This document shows positions 25,195 to 34,977 of a DNA stretch of 64,000 nucleotides, in pieces. Both the position numbers and the translations under genes were made by a program. The stretch comes from Streptomyces sp. ISL-96 (GTDB lineage: Bacteria; Actinomycetota; Actinomycetes; Streptomycetales; Streptomycetaceae), in contig NZ_JAGGPA010000011.1 in NCBI RefSeq assembly GCF_018614035.1, positions 1 through 64,000 of the forward strand, read 5' to 3'. Positions within the stretch are counted from its first letter, which is position 1, and each line of letters begins with the position of its first letter. The notes under the pieces are model-generated. The model had not been told where the DNA came from. It did not search any database and saw only the letters and a program-made list of their open reading frames with translations.

Positions 25195-26388
25195 ATGAGC
25201 GCCATTGCGTGGATTGCCGTGGGATCGCTGGCCGTGTGGGTGTGGCTGCTGCTGGGCCAGGGGTTCTTCTGGCGTACGGACCAGCGGTTGCCGCGCCGCG
25301 AGGAGCCGGACGTATGGCCCGATGTCGCCGTGGTCGTCCCGGCGCGCGACGAGGCGGAGGTGCTGCCCCTGAGCCTGCCGTCGCTCCTCGCACAGGACTA
25401 TCCGGGCCGCGCGGAGATCATTCTGGTCGACGACGGCAGCGAGGACGGTACGGGCGCCCTGGCGCTGGAGCTGGCCGGCGTCCACGGCGGGCTGCCGCTG
25501 ACCGTGGTGTCCCCCGGCGAACCGCAGCCGGGCTGGACCGGGAAACTCTGGGCCCTGCGGCACGGCATCGCGCTGGCCCGCGAGCGGGGGCACGAGGGCG
25601 AGCGACGGGAACCCGGGTTTCTGCTCCTCACGGACGCCGACATCGCGCACGCTCCGGGAAGTCTGCGCGAACTGGTGGCCGCGGCCGACACCAACGGCCT
25701 CGACCTCGTCTCCCAGATGGCCCGGTTGCGCGTCGTCACCGCATGGGAGCGACTCGTCGTTCCCGCGTTCGTGTACTTCTTCGCGCAGCTCTATCCGTTC
25801 CGGTGGGTCAACAAGGCAGGAGCACGGACCGCGGCGGCCGCGGGTGGCTGTGTGCTGCTGCGGACTGAGGCAGCGGCACGCGCGCGCGTGCCCGACTCGA
25901 TCCGGCAGGCGGTGATCGACGACGTATCACTCGCCACAGCGGTGCAGCGCAGTGGGGGCAGGATCTGGCTGGGGCTCGCCGAGCGGGTGGACAGCGTGCG
26001 CCCGTATCCGCGGCTCGGTGATCTGTGGCGGATGGTCTCGCGCAGCGCGTACGCCCAGCTGATGCACAGTCCGTCGCTGCTCGCGGGAACGGTCGCGGGG
26101 CTCGCGTTGGTGTATCTCGCGCCCCCGCTCACTCTGTGCGCCGGTGTGCTGTCGGTTGACGGTGTGGCGGCGTGGTCGGGCGGCCTGGCATGGGCGGTAA
26201 TGACCGCTACGTACCTTCCCGTGCTGCGCTACTACCGGCAGCCGCTGGGGCTCGCGTTGCTGCTGCCGTTCACGGCTGTCCTCTATCTGCTGATGACCGT
26301 CGATTCCGCTGTGCAGCACTACCGGGGGCGCGGCGCGGCTTGGAAGGGGCGTACGTACGCCCGTCCTGAAGCCGCGCCGGAACGCTGA
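25195..26388 (+). CDS. HpnB-like membrane glycosyltransferase (GT2)
   Basis: A 397-residue protein. An N-terminal membrane helix (AWIAVGSLAVWVWLLLGQGF) is followed by a GT-A domain with VVVPARDEAEVLP, the first DxD-type site EIILVDDGSEDGTG, GWTGKLWALRHGI, the second site FLLLTDADIAHAPGSL, and SIRQAVIDDVSLATAVQRSG (the ED/DD catalytic base). Three more helices close the C-terminus. The order matches hopene-associated HpnB glycosyltransferases, which act on hopanoid or carotenoid-like lipids. No hopanoid genes lie near, so its acceptor is unknown. It ends 16 bases before the converging TerD gene. Confidence 0.88.
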   Translation: MSAIAWIAVGSLAVWVWLLLGQGFFWRTDQRLPRREEPDVWPDVAVVVPARDEAEVLPLSLPSLLAQDYPGRAEIILVDDGSEDGTGALALELAGVHGGLPLTVVSPGEPQPGWTGKLWALRHGIALARERGHEGERREPGFLLLTDADIAHAPGSLRELVAAADTNGLDLVSQMARLRVVTAWERLVVPAFVYFFAQLYPFRWVNKAGARTAAAAGGCVLLRTEAAARARVPDSIRQAVIDDVSLATAVQRSGGRIWLGLAERVDSVRPYPRLGDLWRMVSRSAYAQLMHSPSLLAGTVAGLALVYLAPPLTLCAGVLSVDGVAAWSGGLAWAVMTATYLPVLRYYRQPLGLALLLPFTAVLYLLMTVDSAVQHYRGRGAAWKGRTYARPEAAPER

Positions 26389-26404
26389 GCCGGCCACCGG
26401 ACGG

Positions 26405-27631
26405 TCACTTCCTGCCGGGCGACCAGTTCATGCCCCAGCCGTAGGCGTAGTCGATGGTGCGCTGCGGGCTGACACCGCGCTCCGGTACGAGATAACGCGC
26501 TTCGCGCCGCACGGTCAGATCGCCGCCCTCGTTGGTGATGAGGGCGAGCGCGGCGACGGTGGAGGGCACGGTGCACTCGTCGAGCGAGAAGTCGATGGGG
26601 GCGCCGTTCTGCGGCGTGAGCGTGACCGTGGCGTGCAGGTCGGCGAAGGAACGGGCCCCTTCGTAGACAGCCACGAAGATGACGACGCGGCGGAGCTTGT
26701 CCTTGTGGTCGAGGTTGATGGTCAGGTTCTCGCCGGTGCTCACGGATCCGGTGCGGTCGTCACCGTCGAGATGGATGTACGGCGGCTGCTGCAGCGAACC
26801 GAAGGCGTTGCCGAGCGCCTGGACGACGCCCTTGCGGCCGTCGTTGAGTTCGTAGAGGGCGCACAGGTCGAGGTCGAGGTCACCGTGCATGGCGACCGCC
26901 CTGCCGAGCTTGGCGCCCCAGCCCTTGAACTGCTTGCGCATCTCCCAGTTGAGGTTCACGCGCATCATGCCCGAGGTGCCGCCCTGCTTGGTGAGCGAGA
27001 CGGCCGGGGCTTCCTTGGTGAGCGTGATCTTCGTGAGGCGTACGGGAGCGGCGGGTGCGGGAGCGGCGGGGGCCGGCGCCGCAACCGGGGCTGACGTCTG
27101 CTGCTGGGGCTCGTCGACGCTGATGCCGAAGTCCCTCGCCAGCCCCTCGAGTCCGCTGTCGTAGCCCTGGCCCACGGCACGGAACTTCCACGCACCCTGT
27201 CGCCGGTAGAGCTCACCGAGGACGAAGGCCGTTTCGACGCTCGCGTCCTGGCTGTCGAAGCGAGCGATCTCAGTGCCGTTCGCGGCGTCCAGTACCCGTA
27301 CGTAAAGACCCGGCACACGCCCGAAGTTGCCGCCGTCCGCCGAGGCAGCGACGACCACGGTCTCCACGGCGGCCTCCACCCGTGCGAGGTCGATCGAAAG
27401 CGTGTCCGTCACACTGTCTCCGGAGGGCGTCTTCCCGTCGTGCCGTACCGCGCCCGACGCGTGCGCGGGCTGGTTGTAAAAGACGAAGTCCGCGTCCGAG
27501 CGGACCTTTCCCGACACCAGCAGAAGGGCGGAAGCGTCGACGTCCGGTACACCGGGACCCGAACGCCATCCCAATTCGACGCGCACGGCCTGTGCCGGCA
27601 CCGGCACATTGGTTCCTTTAAGCATGGACAT
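26405..27631 (-). CDS. Double TerD-domain protein
   Basis: A 408-residue protein with two TerD (tellurium/stress) domains. The first (about 1-180) shows [40 protein letters not shown] and [21 protein letters not shown] Pro/Ala linker follows ([16 protein letters not shown]), then the second domain (195-408) with [44 protein letters not shown]. The acidic DxDLDLCA loops bind calcium in the family. TerD proteins in Streptomyces influence development and stress tolerance. Start ATG 27631 ([11 protein letters not shown]) is preferred; ATG 27625 is possible. The 271-base gap to the divergent gene at 27903 holds the promoters. Confidence 0.92.
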   Translation of the reverse strand: MSMLKGTNVPVPAQAVRVELGWRSGPGVPDVDASALLLVSGKVRSDADFVFYNQPAHASGAVRHDGKTPSGDSVTDTLSIDLARVEAAVETVVVAASADGGNFGRVPGLYVRVLDAANGTEIARFDSQDASVETAFVLGELYRRQGAWKFRAVGQGYDSGLEGLARDFGISVDEPQQQTSAPVAAPAPAAPAPAAPVRLTKITLTKEAPAVSLTKQGGTSGMMRVNLNWEMRKQFKGWGAKLGRAVAMHGDLDLDLCALYELNDGRKGVVQALGNAFGSLQQPPYIHLDGDDRTGSVSTGENLTINLDHKDKLRRVVIFVAVYEGARSFADLHATVTLTPQNGAPIDFSLDECTVPSTVAALALITNEGGDLTVRREARYLVPERGVSPQRTIDYAYGWGMNWSPGRK

Positions 27632-27902
27632 GATCGCCCCCATCGCGAGTGCGGGTCTCTGGAGATTTCTGTACGGCCAACCTATTCCCCCGCCTTCCAC
27701 AGGCCCGCGCCGACGGGCTCAAGATCACCCGGCGACCCCGGGTAACCAATGGCCAGCACGCCTTTTACACGATCCCAACGCCGCGCGGCGACCGATTTTC
27801 CCAAGTTCGCTCGGATTAGGGATCCGCCGTCACTCGCAACTCGTAAAACAACCCTCTTATCGGGCTCCCCAACCAGAACATCTTCCGCTTAACTTAGGTG
27901 CC

Positions 27903-28370
27903 ATGACCTCCCCCCGCGCCACCTACGGCGGCGGTTACTACTCCGCCCCGTCCTTCCCGGACACTCCGATCTACGACTCCCTCGTCGCAGAACGGGGCAC
28001 GCCCCAGATCGCTCCTATCCGGGTGCCCGCCGCGTACGACACCGGAAACAGCTATCTGCCGGCTCTCCCGGCGGCGCTTCCCGCGCTTCCTCCGGCGCCT
28101 TCCTACTACGCCCCCGCCCCTTCGTACGGCTACCCGCAGCAGGCCGCGCCCCAGCCGGCGCCGCTCCAGCACACTCCGGCTCCGTACATCCCTCAGCAGG
28201 CCGCGGGCCCACGCGGTTACCCGGGTCCGCAGCAGTACCAACAGCAGCAGCCCCGCCAGGCAGCCGCCACCGGGTACGAGGCCATGCGCCCCGCGGCTCC
28301 CCGTCCGGTGCCCGCCGCCACGCCGTACGACGACCCGTACAACCACCAGTACCAGGGCCGGGGGTACTGA
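27903..28370 (+). CDS. Pro/Tyr/Gln-rich small protein (DUF6643-like)
   Basis: A 155-residue low-complexity protein beginning MTSPRATYGGGYYSAPSFPD. A short conserved-looking head (IYDSLVAERGTPQIAPIRVP, AAYDTGNSYLPALP) is followed by a disordered tail rich in Pro, Ala, Tyr and Gln. It has no signal peptide or membrane span. Similar proteins occur next to TerD genes in Streptomyces; their role is unknown, though the composition could drive condensation or act as a scaffold. It is divergent from the TerD gene, which suggests a functional link. Confidence 0.8.
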   Translation: MTSPRATYGGGYYSAPSFPDTPIYDSLVAERGTPQIAPIRVPAAYDTGNSYLPALPAALPALPPAPSYYAPAPSYGYPQQAAPQPAPLQHTPAPYIPQQAAGPRGYPGPQQYQQQQPRQAAATGYEAMRPAAPRPVPAATPYDDPYNHQYQGRGY

Positions 28371-28412
28371 CGGGCCGCACGATTGTCCGACCCGGCTGGC
28401 AGGATTGGCCGC

Positions 28413-29237
28413 ATGCCGAATTCGCTTCTCCACGCGGTCCATGTCTATCCGGTCAAGTCGGCGGCAGGGTGCGCGCCGGGTGAAGTGAAGGTCGAGCCGT
28501 GGGGGCCGGCCGGGGACCGCAGATGGATGCTGGTCGACCCGGCCGGCAAGGTGGTCACCCAGCGCCCGCAGCCGAGGCTCGCGCTGACGCGTGCCGAACC
28601 TCTGCCGGGCGGCGGGATACGGCTGTCCGCGCCCGGACGCGAGTCTCTGAGCGTCGCCGTGCCCGAGCCCGCGGGAACCACGGATGTGCAGCTCTGGAAG
28701 GACAAGGTGGAGGCGGTCGAGGCGGACGCGGGGGCGCACGCCTGGTTCAGCGAATATCTGGGCACCGAGGTGCGCCTGGTCCATCTCGACGACCCGGCCC
28801 GCCGCCGTCCCATCGATCCCGATTACGCCGAGCCCGGCGAGACCGTGAGCTTCGCCGACGGCTATCCCCTTCTGGTCACCACGCTCTCCTCGCTCGACGC
28901 CCTCAACTCCCTCATCGCGCAGGGCGACCACGCCGACGAGGGTCCGCTCCCGATGAGCCGCTTCCGGCCGAACGCCGTCGTGGACGGCACCGCTCCGTGG
29001 GCGGAGGACGACTGGAAGCGCATCGCGATGGGCGACGTCACCTTCCGGGTCGCCAAGCCCTGTGGCCGCTGTGTCGTCACCACCACGGACCAGCGGACGG
29101 CGGAGCGCGGCAAGGAGCCGTTGCGTACGCTCGTCAGGCACCGGCGCTCCGGCGACCAGCTGATCTTCGGACAGAACCTCGTACCGGAAGGCACCGGAAC
29201 GATCCGTGTCGGTGATCCGGTGAGAATCCTCGAGTAG
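28413..29237 (+). CDS. MOSC domain-containing protein
   Basis: A 274-residue protein. The N-terminal beta-barrel domain has VHVYPVKSAAGCAPGEVKV and GDRRWMLVDPAGKVVTQR. The MOSC domain carries the sulfur/molybdenum-binding cysteine in KPCGRCVVTTTDQRT and ends with FGQNLVPEGTGTIRVGDPV. This architecture is that of mARC/YcbX-type molybdenum-binding proteins, which reduce N-hydroxylated compounds in partnership with an electron-transfer protein. ATG 28413 gives the family start (MPNSLLHAVHVYPVKS). Only 42 bases separate it from the preceding gene. Confidence 0.93.
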   Translation: MPNSLLHAVHVYPVKSAAGCAPGEVKVEPWGPAGDRRWMLVDPAGKVVTQRPQPRLALTRAEPLPGGGIRLSAPGRESLSVAVPEPAGTTDVQLWKDKVEAVEADAGAHAWFSEYLGTEVRLVHLDDPARRRPIDPDYAEPGETVSFADGYPLLVTTLSSLDALNSLIAQGDHADEGPLPMSRFRPNAVVDGTAPWAEDDWKRIAMGDVTFRVAKPCGRCVVTTTDQRTAERGKEPLRTLVRHRRSGDQLIFGQNLVPEGTGTIRVGDPVRILE

Positions 29238-29311
29238 GACTCCGTGACCGTGGGAACTCACCGGGGCGTCGGACGCGTTCAGGAGACGGACGCGGAAGGG
29301 GGTGCGGGACG

Positions 29312-29917
29312 GTGCGGACTGCAGTCGCGGTGTGGCGCCGACGGCACAGCCCCTTGTGCCGTACGACCGATCTCGTCGAGGCATGGGTGACCTTCGCCGT
29401 CGTACTGCTGATCACCCTCGCCGCCCCGGCCGTGGGATGGCTCTGCGGCACGCTCACCCGGGCGGCACTTCAGGAGTCGGTGCGCGTCCAGCACGAGCAG
29501 CGCCGCCCGACGACAGCGGTCGTCGTCCGGGCCGCGCCCGAGAGGGCCGTGATTCCCGACCCCGAGATGGCGTCGGAGCGCGCGGCACACGCCCAGGTCG
29601 TGGCCAAGTGGACCGCGCACGACGGCACTCGGCACACCGGGACGGTGACGACCAACCGGCGGACCGGCCGGCCGGGCGACCGCTTCCAGGTCTGGACGAA
29701 CGAACAGGGCCAGGTCGTCGGCCGCCCCATGGACAACACCACGGCGTCCACCCACGCGGCCATCGCCGGCATCGGCGCGGCCGCGGCGACGGCCGCGCTC
29801 TTCGAGGGCGGCAGGCGCCTGGTCGTACGGTGGCTCATGCTGCGTCGGTACGCCCGTCTCGACCAGGCATGGGCCAAGGCCGGTCCCGACTGGGGGCGTA
29901 CGGGCGCGGGCAGCTGA
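29312..29917 (+). CDS. Rv1733c-like membrane protein
   Basis: A 201-residue protein starting at GTG 29312. It has an N-terminal basic region, a first span (VTFAVVLLITLAAPAVGWLC), a soluble loop of about 90 residues (AHAQVVAKWTAHDGTRHTGT, GDRFQVWTNEQGQVVGRPMD), a second span (AAIAGIGAAAATAALFEGGR) and a basic cytosolic tail. The layout and the loop sequence match actinobacterial Rv1733c-family proteins, membrane proteins of unknown function; the mycobacterial member is dormancy-induced. GTG 29302 is an out-of-frame alternative. It is followed by about 110 bases before the next gene. Confidence 0.85.
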   Translation: MRTAVAVWRRRHSPLCRTTDLVEAWVTFAVVLLITLAAPAVGWLCGTLTRAALQESVRVQHEQRRPTTAVVVRAAPERAVIPDPEMASERAAHAQVVAKWTAHDGTRHTGTVTTNRRTGRPGDRFQVWTNEQGQVVGRPMDNTTASTHAAIAGIGAAAATAALFEGGRRLVVRWLMLRRYARLDQAWAKAGPDWGRTGAGS

Positions 29918-30026
29918 GACAGCCTCTCCGGCACAGCTGACCGGTCAACTCCCCTCCCCCGCGCGCGCTACGGTGGAGCGGCCAGATCGTCAGCACGTCA
30001 GTACAAGGTGGGGGCACAGCAACGCC

Positions 30027-32432
30027 ATGGCACAGGGCACGGTCCAGGTGACGCACACCGGCACATCGCGGTGGCGGCGCCGCACAGGTGAATACGCGTC
30101 CCTCGCCGCAGCCCTGGAGGCCGCCGGGGACGGTGACGTGCTCACCGTCGCCCCCGGTACGTACCGGGAAAATCTCGTCCTGGAACGGGCCGTGACGCTG
30201 CGCGGCCCGGAAGGGACCGTCGGCTCGGTCCGGATCGCCCCCGTGGACGGTGTGGCGCTCACCGTGCGCGCCTCCGCCGTGGTCCAGGACCTCTACATCG
30301 AGGGCCAGGACACGGCCTCCCCTGCCCTGCTCGTCGAGGACGGCACCCCGGAGCTCGTCGATCTGCGCATCGTGACGCGTTCCGCCGTCGGCATCGAGGT
30401 GCGCGGCGCTGCCCGGCCCACCGTGCGCCGCTGCACCGTCGACAACCCGGCGGGCGTCGGCATCGGCGTACTGGAGGGTGCGGGCGGAGTGTTCGAGGAG
30501 TGCGAGGTGGTCGCGGCCGGCCAGTCCGGTGTGTCGGTGCGGGGCGGCGCGCACCCGCGCCTGGAGCGCTGCCGTATCCACCACACGTCGGGCGCGGGCC
30601 TGTCCGTGAACGGCGAGGGCAGCGGCCTGGAGGCCATCGGATGCGAGGTGTACGAGGTCAAGGGCTCCGGCGTGCAGGTCGCCGCCCGTGCCTCGGCCCA
30701 TCTCACCGACTGCACGGTGCACCGCACTTCGGCCGACGGTGTCACCCTCGACACCGACGCCGTACTGACACTCTCCGACTGCGACATCCACGACATTCCG
30801 GAGAACGCGATCGACCTGCGCTCGCGCGCGGTCCTCACCCTCACGCGTTCCTCGGTGCGCCGGTTCGGCCGTAACGGGCTGTCCGTGTGGGACCCCGGTA
30901 CGCGCGTGGACGCCAACCAGTGCGAGATCCACGACAGTACGGGCGACTATCCGGCCGTCTGGATCAGCGACGGCGCGACGGCCGTTCTGGAGGGCTGCCG
31001 GGTGCACGACGTACCCGACGCGCTCTTCGTGCTCGACCGGGGCTCGCGCGTCGACGTCATAGACAGTGACCTGTCCCAGGTGCGCAACACGGCGGTGTCG
31101 GTGAGCGACGGCGCGACCGCGCAGCTCGACGACTGCAGGATCCGCGAGGCGTCGACCGGCGCGTGGTTCCGCGACCACGGCAGCGGCGGCACGCTCTCCG
31201 GCTGCACCATCGACGGGGCGCAGACCGGTGTCATCGTCACCAAGGGCGCAGACCCGCGCATAGAGCGCTGTACGGTCACGTCGCCCGCAGAGGCGGGCTT
31301 CTACGTTTCGGCGGAAGGGCGCGGCACGTTCCACGGCTGCCGGGTGACGGGGAGCAGCGGTTACGGCTTCCATGTGATCGACGGCTGCCGTACGACGCTG
31401 ACCCGTTGCCGTACGGAGCGCTGCGCGCGCGGGGGCTACGAGTTCGCCGAGGACGGTCCGCTCGTCGAGGACTGCACGAGCGACGAGAGCGGCGTACGCG
31501 CGTCGGCCCCGGAAGCCCCCGCCGTACTGACCGCGACGCAGACCACCGGGCTGCTCGGCGCGGTCCCCGGACAGCGCGCCACACAGCCCGTGACGGCCCC
31601 TGTGCCGGACGCGGAGCCGGTCCGTACGCCGAAAGCCGTGCTCGGTGAACTGGACGCCCTGGTGGGCCTGGAGAGCGTCAAGCGTGAGGTGCGCGCTCTC
31701 ACCGACATGATCGAGATCGGCCGCCGCCGCCAGGAGGCCGGTCTCAAGGCGGCCTCGGCCCGCCGCCATCTGGTCTTCACCGGTTCCCCCGGCACCGGGA
31801 AGACCACGGTCGCGCGGCTGTACGGCGAGATCCTGGCCTCGCTCGCGGTGCTGGAGCGCGGTCACCTCGTGGAGGTGTCCCGGGTGGATCTGGTCGGCGA
31901 GCACATCGGTTCGACGGCCATCCGTACCCAGGAAGCGTTCGACCGGGCGCGCGGCGGTGTGCTGTTCATCGACGAGGCGTACGCCCTGTCCCCCGAGGAC
32001 TCGGGGCGCGACTTCGGCCGGGAGGCCATCGACACGCTGGTGAAGCTGATGGAGGACCACCGGGAAGCCGTCGTCGTCATCGTCGCCGGGTACACGGCGG
32101 AGATGGAACGCTTCCTGAACGTCAACCCGGGCGTGGCCTCGCGCTTCTCGCGCACGATCACCTTCTCCGACTACGCGCCGGAGGAACTGCTGCGGATCGT
32201 CGAGCAGCAGGCCGAGGAGCACGAGTACCGGCTGGGTACGGGAACGTCCGAAGCGCTTCTGAAGTACTTCACGGTGCTGCCGAAGGGACCCGCGTTCGGC
32301 AACGGACGCACCGCGCGACAGACCTTCGAGTCGATGGTGGAACGCCACGCCGGCCGGGTCGCCCGGCTCACCGAGATGAACACGGACGACCTCACTCTCC
32401 TCTACCCCGAGGACCTGCCCGAGTTTCCCTGA
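30027..32432 (+). CDS. Parallel beta-helix / AAA+ ATPase fusion
   Basis: An 801-residue protein. The first 510 residues or so are right-handed beta-helix repeats, starting with YASLAAALEAAGDGDVLTVA and repeating patterns such as LERCRIHHTSGAGLSVNGEG, LSDCDIHDIPENAIDLRS and IERCTVTSPAEAGFYVSAEG. The C-terminal CbxX/CfqX (SpoVK/EccA-like) AAA+ domain has Walker A GSPGTGKTTVARLYG near residue 585, Walker B VLFIDEAYAL near 648 and an arginine finger in ASRFSRTI. It may remodel a complex recognised through the beta-helix. It overlaps the converging gene by 31 bases at the 3' end. ATG 30027 was selected over an earlier in-frame start. Confidence 0.9.
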   Translation: MAQGTVQVTHTGTSRWRRRTGEYASLAAALEAAGDGDVLTVAPGTYRENLVLERAVTLRGPEGTVGSVRIAPVDGVALTVRASAVVQDLYIEGQDTASPALLVEDGTPELVDLRIVTRSAVGIEVRGAARPTVRRCTVDNPAGVGIGVLEGAGGVFEECEVVAAGQSGVSVRGGAHPRLERCRIHHTSGAGLSVNGEGSGLEAIGCEVYEVKGSGVQVAARASAHLTDCTVHRTSADGVTLDTDAVLTLSDCDIHDIPENAIDLRSRAVLTLTRSSVRRFGRNGLSVWDPGTRVDANQCEIHDSTGDYPAVWISDGATAVLEGCRVHDVPDALFVLDRGSRVDVIDSDLSQVRNTAVSVSDGATAQLDDCRIREASTGAWFRDHGSGGTLSGCTIDGAQTGVIVTKGADPRIERCTVTSPAEAGFYVSAEGRGTFHGCRVTGSSGYGFHVIDGCRTTLTRCRTERCARGGYEFAEDGPLVEDCTSDESGVRASAPEAPAVLTATQTTGLLGAVPGQRATQPVTAPVPDAEPVRTPKAVLGELDALVGLESVKREVRALTDMIEIGRRRQEAGLKAASARRHLVFTGSPGTGKTTVARLYGEILASLAVLERGHLVEVSRVDLVGEHIGSTAIRTQEAFDRARGGVLFIDEAYALSPEDSGRDFGREAIDTLVKLMEDHREAVVVIVAGYTAEMERFLNVNPGVASRFSRTITFSDYAPEELLRIVEQQAEEHEYRLGTGTSEALLKYFTVLPKGPAFGNGRTARQTFESMVERHAGRVARLTEMNTDDLTLLYPEDLPEFP

Positions 32433-34768
32433 CCGAGCGGGGCGTCGGGGCGCTGCCGGGGCACCGCGCACGGCGGCAGACGGTCGAGGAGCGCGGTCCT
32501 TTCGTGGTCGAACGCGGGATCGGCCTGGTACTCGGAATGGCCGAGCACGGGGGCGGGCAACGGCTGTTCCCTGGTACGCCCGTAAGCGAGCGGGTCCTTG
32601 AGCGCCGCGCGGTCCACATCGAGCCCCTGTCCGCCCTTCACACGCACCGGCCCGCCGATGGGGTCGGTACGGCGCCACAGGTTCCGCCAGCAGTGCAACT
32701 CATGGCTCAGGGCTTCGAGACAGGCCGTTCCGAAGAACGCCGGGAACCAGCGCCCGTACAGCCGCTCAAGGGGCGATCCGTACGTGAGCAGCGCGACGCG
32801 GCGTCTGGTGCGCGGCGGCAGCTGCCAGACGGCGGCCGCCGACAGCACACTGCCCTGCGAGTGGCCGGAGATGACGAGCCGTCCGCCCGTACGGTCGGTC
32901 CAGCTGGCCATCCGCCACGTCAGGTCGGGAACGGCGCGCTCGGCGTAGCAGGGCGGCGCGAAGGGGTGCGCGGCGCGCGGCCAGAAGGTGCCGACGTCCC
33001 AGAGGATGCCGATGGTGCGGCGGGCGGCCGGGTCGCGGTAGGCGCGGCGGCCCCAGGTGACGAAGAGTATGAAGCCGACGCCGATCAGCCATGAGCCGAG
33101 CGCCTGAGCGGCCTGCGCCGCCGACGCGACGAAGTCGGGGTTGCCTGCCGCGGCCCTGCCCGGCACCTTCCCCGTCGTCCAGGCCCCGAGGAGCGCGCCG
33201 GCGCCCAGCAGCAGGGTGGCCCCCGAGGTGACGCCGAGGATCACCGGCGCCCGGTCGGTGAGCGCGGCCATGGCGCGGATACGGGCGATGCGGCGGGTGC
33301 GTACGGTGTCGGGCTCGGCGTCCGGGTACTCCGCCTCGATGGCGTCGGCCATCGCTCCCCGGCCACGCCAGGTGCGTACGGCGAAGAACGCGGCCACCGC
33401 CAGCAGGACCACCAGCAGGGGCGGGATGACGGACGCCTGCCAGGTCAGCAGCACCGGGGGTCCGTCGATGCTGCCGCCCGGCTCCCCCGGGGTGCCCGCT
33501 CCGTCGAGCCAGTCGGCGACGCGCTGGGCGACACCGCCGGTCATGACGCCGCCGAGCGCGCAGGCGAGCATGGCGGTAGCGGGACCACCGAGCCCGCGCA
33601 TCGCCGTACGGGCGTCGGGAGCCCTCCGGTACATGGCGAGCGCCACGGCGGCGAGCGCGACGACCAGGCCGCCCTGGGTGAGGGCGATGATCCCGAAGGT
33701 ACGGTCGCCGGGGAGCCGGCCCGCGGAGACCCACTCGGGGCGGGACCAGGCGGCGTACAGCAACGTCAGCGCCAGCAGGGCGAGCGCGGAGCCGGGCAGC
33801 AGGGCGACGACCACACGGTCGAGCTTCACGTCGAGGCGGCTTTCGCAGCGGCCCCTGCGGCAGACCACCCAGACCACCACGGCGGCCCCGGCGAGCAGGG
33901 CCAGTTCGAGCAGCCGGCCGGTCGCTTCGAGGAACGGGCCCGAGGCGCGGCGGTCGTAGCGGGCGCCCGCTCCGGCGAGCGCGGCGGCGACGGTGAGGAA
34001 CCCGGCGGCGGTGTGGGCGGCGCGCAGCCGGGCGACGAGGCGGCGGCCGTACCAGAAGCCGGGCATGCCGAGGGCGGGGCGGGCGGTCGGCTCGTCCGGG
34101 TCCGGCTCGGCGCCGGCGGGCAGGGGGCGCTGGGACTCGTACGCGCTCCAGGTACGGTTGGACAGGTACCAGAGCAGGCCGGTCAGCGCGGCGGGCACGA
34201 GGGCGGCCACGGCGAGGCGCCGGCCCGGCTGGGACCACCAGCCGCCTCGGTCGGTGGACAGGAAGCCGAGCCACGACTTGTCGCCGGAGCAGCGGGAGGA
34301 ACCCGCGCACTGCCAGGCGGCGAGATCGAGCGCGACCTCGCAGGCGGCGGCGATCAGCAGCACGGTGAGGCTGAGCGCGAGGAGTCGCACCAGCACGCCG
34401 TACACGCGCACGGTCCGGGTGAGGCCGCGGGTGGTGGGCTGCATCCAGTGGGCGAGGTTGGCGACCATGAACGGCAGCAGGAGCAGCCACAGAGCGCGGG
34501 CCCCGTTGCCGGAGGTCAGGTTGCACCAGACGTACGCCTCGGGGACCGGCCGGTCGCGGGAGTCGTCGCCCGGCCGGTCCGGGTGGAGTTCCGCTTCGGC
34601 GTCGTCGGTACGCCGGTACACGGCGGCGGTCTCGTCGCCGGTGACCCGGACCGTACGCGGATCGCCGAGCATCTCCTGGGGGGTGGTGCCGCCGACCCCG
34701 TGGACCAGAAGTTCGAGCGCGGCTCCGCCGTCGTCGTCGTCGCCGCCGGGCGGTGTGACAGGGGGCAC
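32402..34768 (-). CDS. Large integral membrane protein with lipase-like serine motif
   Basis: A 788-residue protein from GTG 34768. After an acidic N-terminus with a LELLVHGVGGTTPQEML segment, about ten membrane helices follow (LWLLLLPFMVANLAHWM, VLVRLLALSLTVLLIAAACE and others). Near residue 640 a soluble part shows TGGRLVISGHSQGSVLSAAA, with the G-x-S-x-G nucleophile elbow (GHSQG) of alpha/beta hydrolases, then LLTYGSPLERLYGRWF. The N-terminal HGVGG could be an oxyanion-hole element of the same split hydrolase. A membrane-bound lipase or esterase is inferred. The 3' end overlaps the beta-helix/AAA gene by 31 bases on the opposite strand. Confidence 0.82.
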   Translation of the reverse strand: MPPVTPPGGDDDDGGAALELLVHGVGGTTPQEMLGDPRTVRVTGDETAAVYRRTDDAEAELHPDRPGDDSRDRPVPEAYVWCNLTSGNGARALWLLLLPFMVANLAHWMQPTTRGLTRTVRVYGVLVRLLALSLTVLLIAAACEVALDLAAWQCAGSSRCSGDKSWLGFLSTDRGGWWSQPGRRLAVAALVPAALTGLLWYLSNRTWSAYESQRPLPAGAEPDPDEPTARPALGMPGFWYGRRLVARLRAAHTAAGFLTVAAALAGAGARYDRRASGPFLEATGRLLELALLAGAAVVVWVVCRRGRCESRLDVKLDRVVVALLPGSALALLALTLLYAAWSRPEWVSAGRLPGDRTFGIIALTQGGLVVALAAVALAMYRRAPDARTAMRGLGGPATAMLACALGGVMTGGVAQRVADWLDGAGTPGEPGGSIDGPPVLLTWQASVIPPLLVVLLAVAAFFAVRTWRGRGAMADAIEAEYPDAEPDTVRTRRIARIRAMAALTDRAPVILGVTSGATLLLGAGALLGAWTTGKVPGRAAAGNPDFVASAAQAAQALGSWLIGVGFILFVTWGRRAYRDPAARRTIGILWDVGTFWPRAAHPFAPPCYAERAVPDLTWRMASWTDRTGGRLVISGHSQGSVLSAAAVWQLPPRTRRRVALLTYGSPLERLYGRWFPAFFGTACLEALSHELHCWRNLWRRTDPIGGPVRVKGGQGLDVDRAALKDPLAYGRTREQPLPAPVLGHSEYQADPAFDHERTALLDRLPPCAVPRQRPDAPLGQGNSGRSSG

Positions 34769-34977
34769 TTCTGTGGCTCGCTCTCGTGGTGGGAGGATCG
34801 GGAGGATGGTCTTCCGCGCACGGCGCGGCCGCTCAAGGATCCCGGATCCCGGGCAGCCGTGGTACGGCTCTTGCCGAACCTCCTCACGGAATCTCCCCGG
34901 GGGACGGCTGCCGCGCACCCGTGCGAGGATGAGCAACCCCCATGCCTGTACCACGGAACGAAGGGACCGGACCGCCC

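Noticed and set aside
27894..29384. 496-codon minus-strand frame opposite the MOSC gene
   Set aside because: The plus-strand frames carry MOSC residues and the TerD-neighbour protein; the minus frame is shadow.
29835..32678. 947-codon minus-strand open frame opposite the beta-helix/AAA gene
   Set aside because: It is a shadow: the plus strand carries clear Walker motifs and repeats, while this frame has no family signature and Arg/His/Gly-skewed composition.
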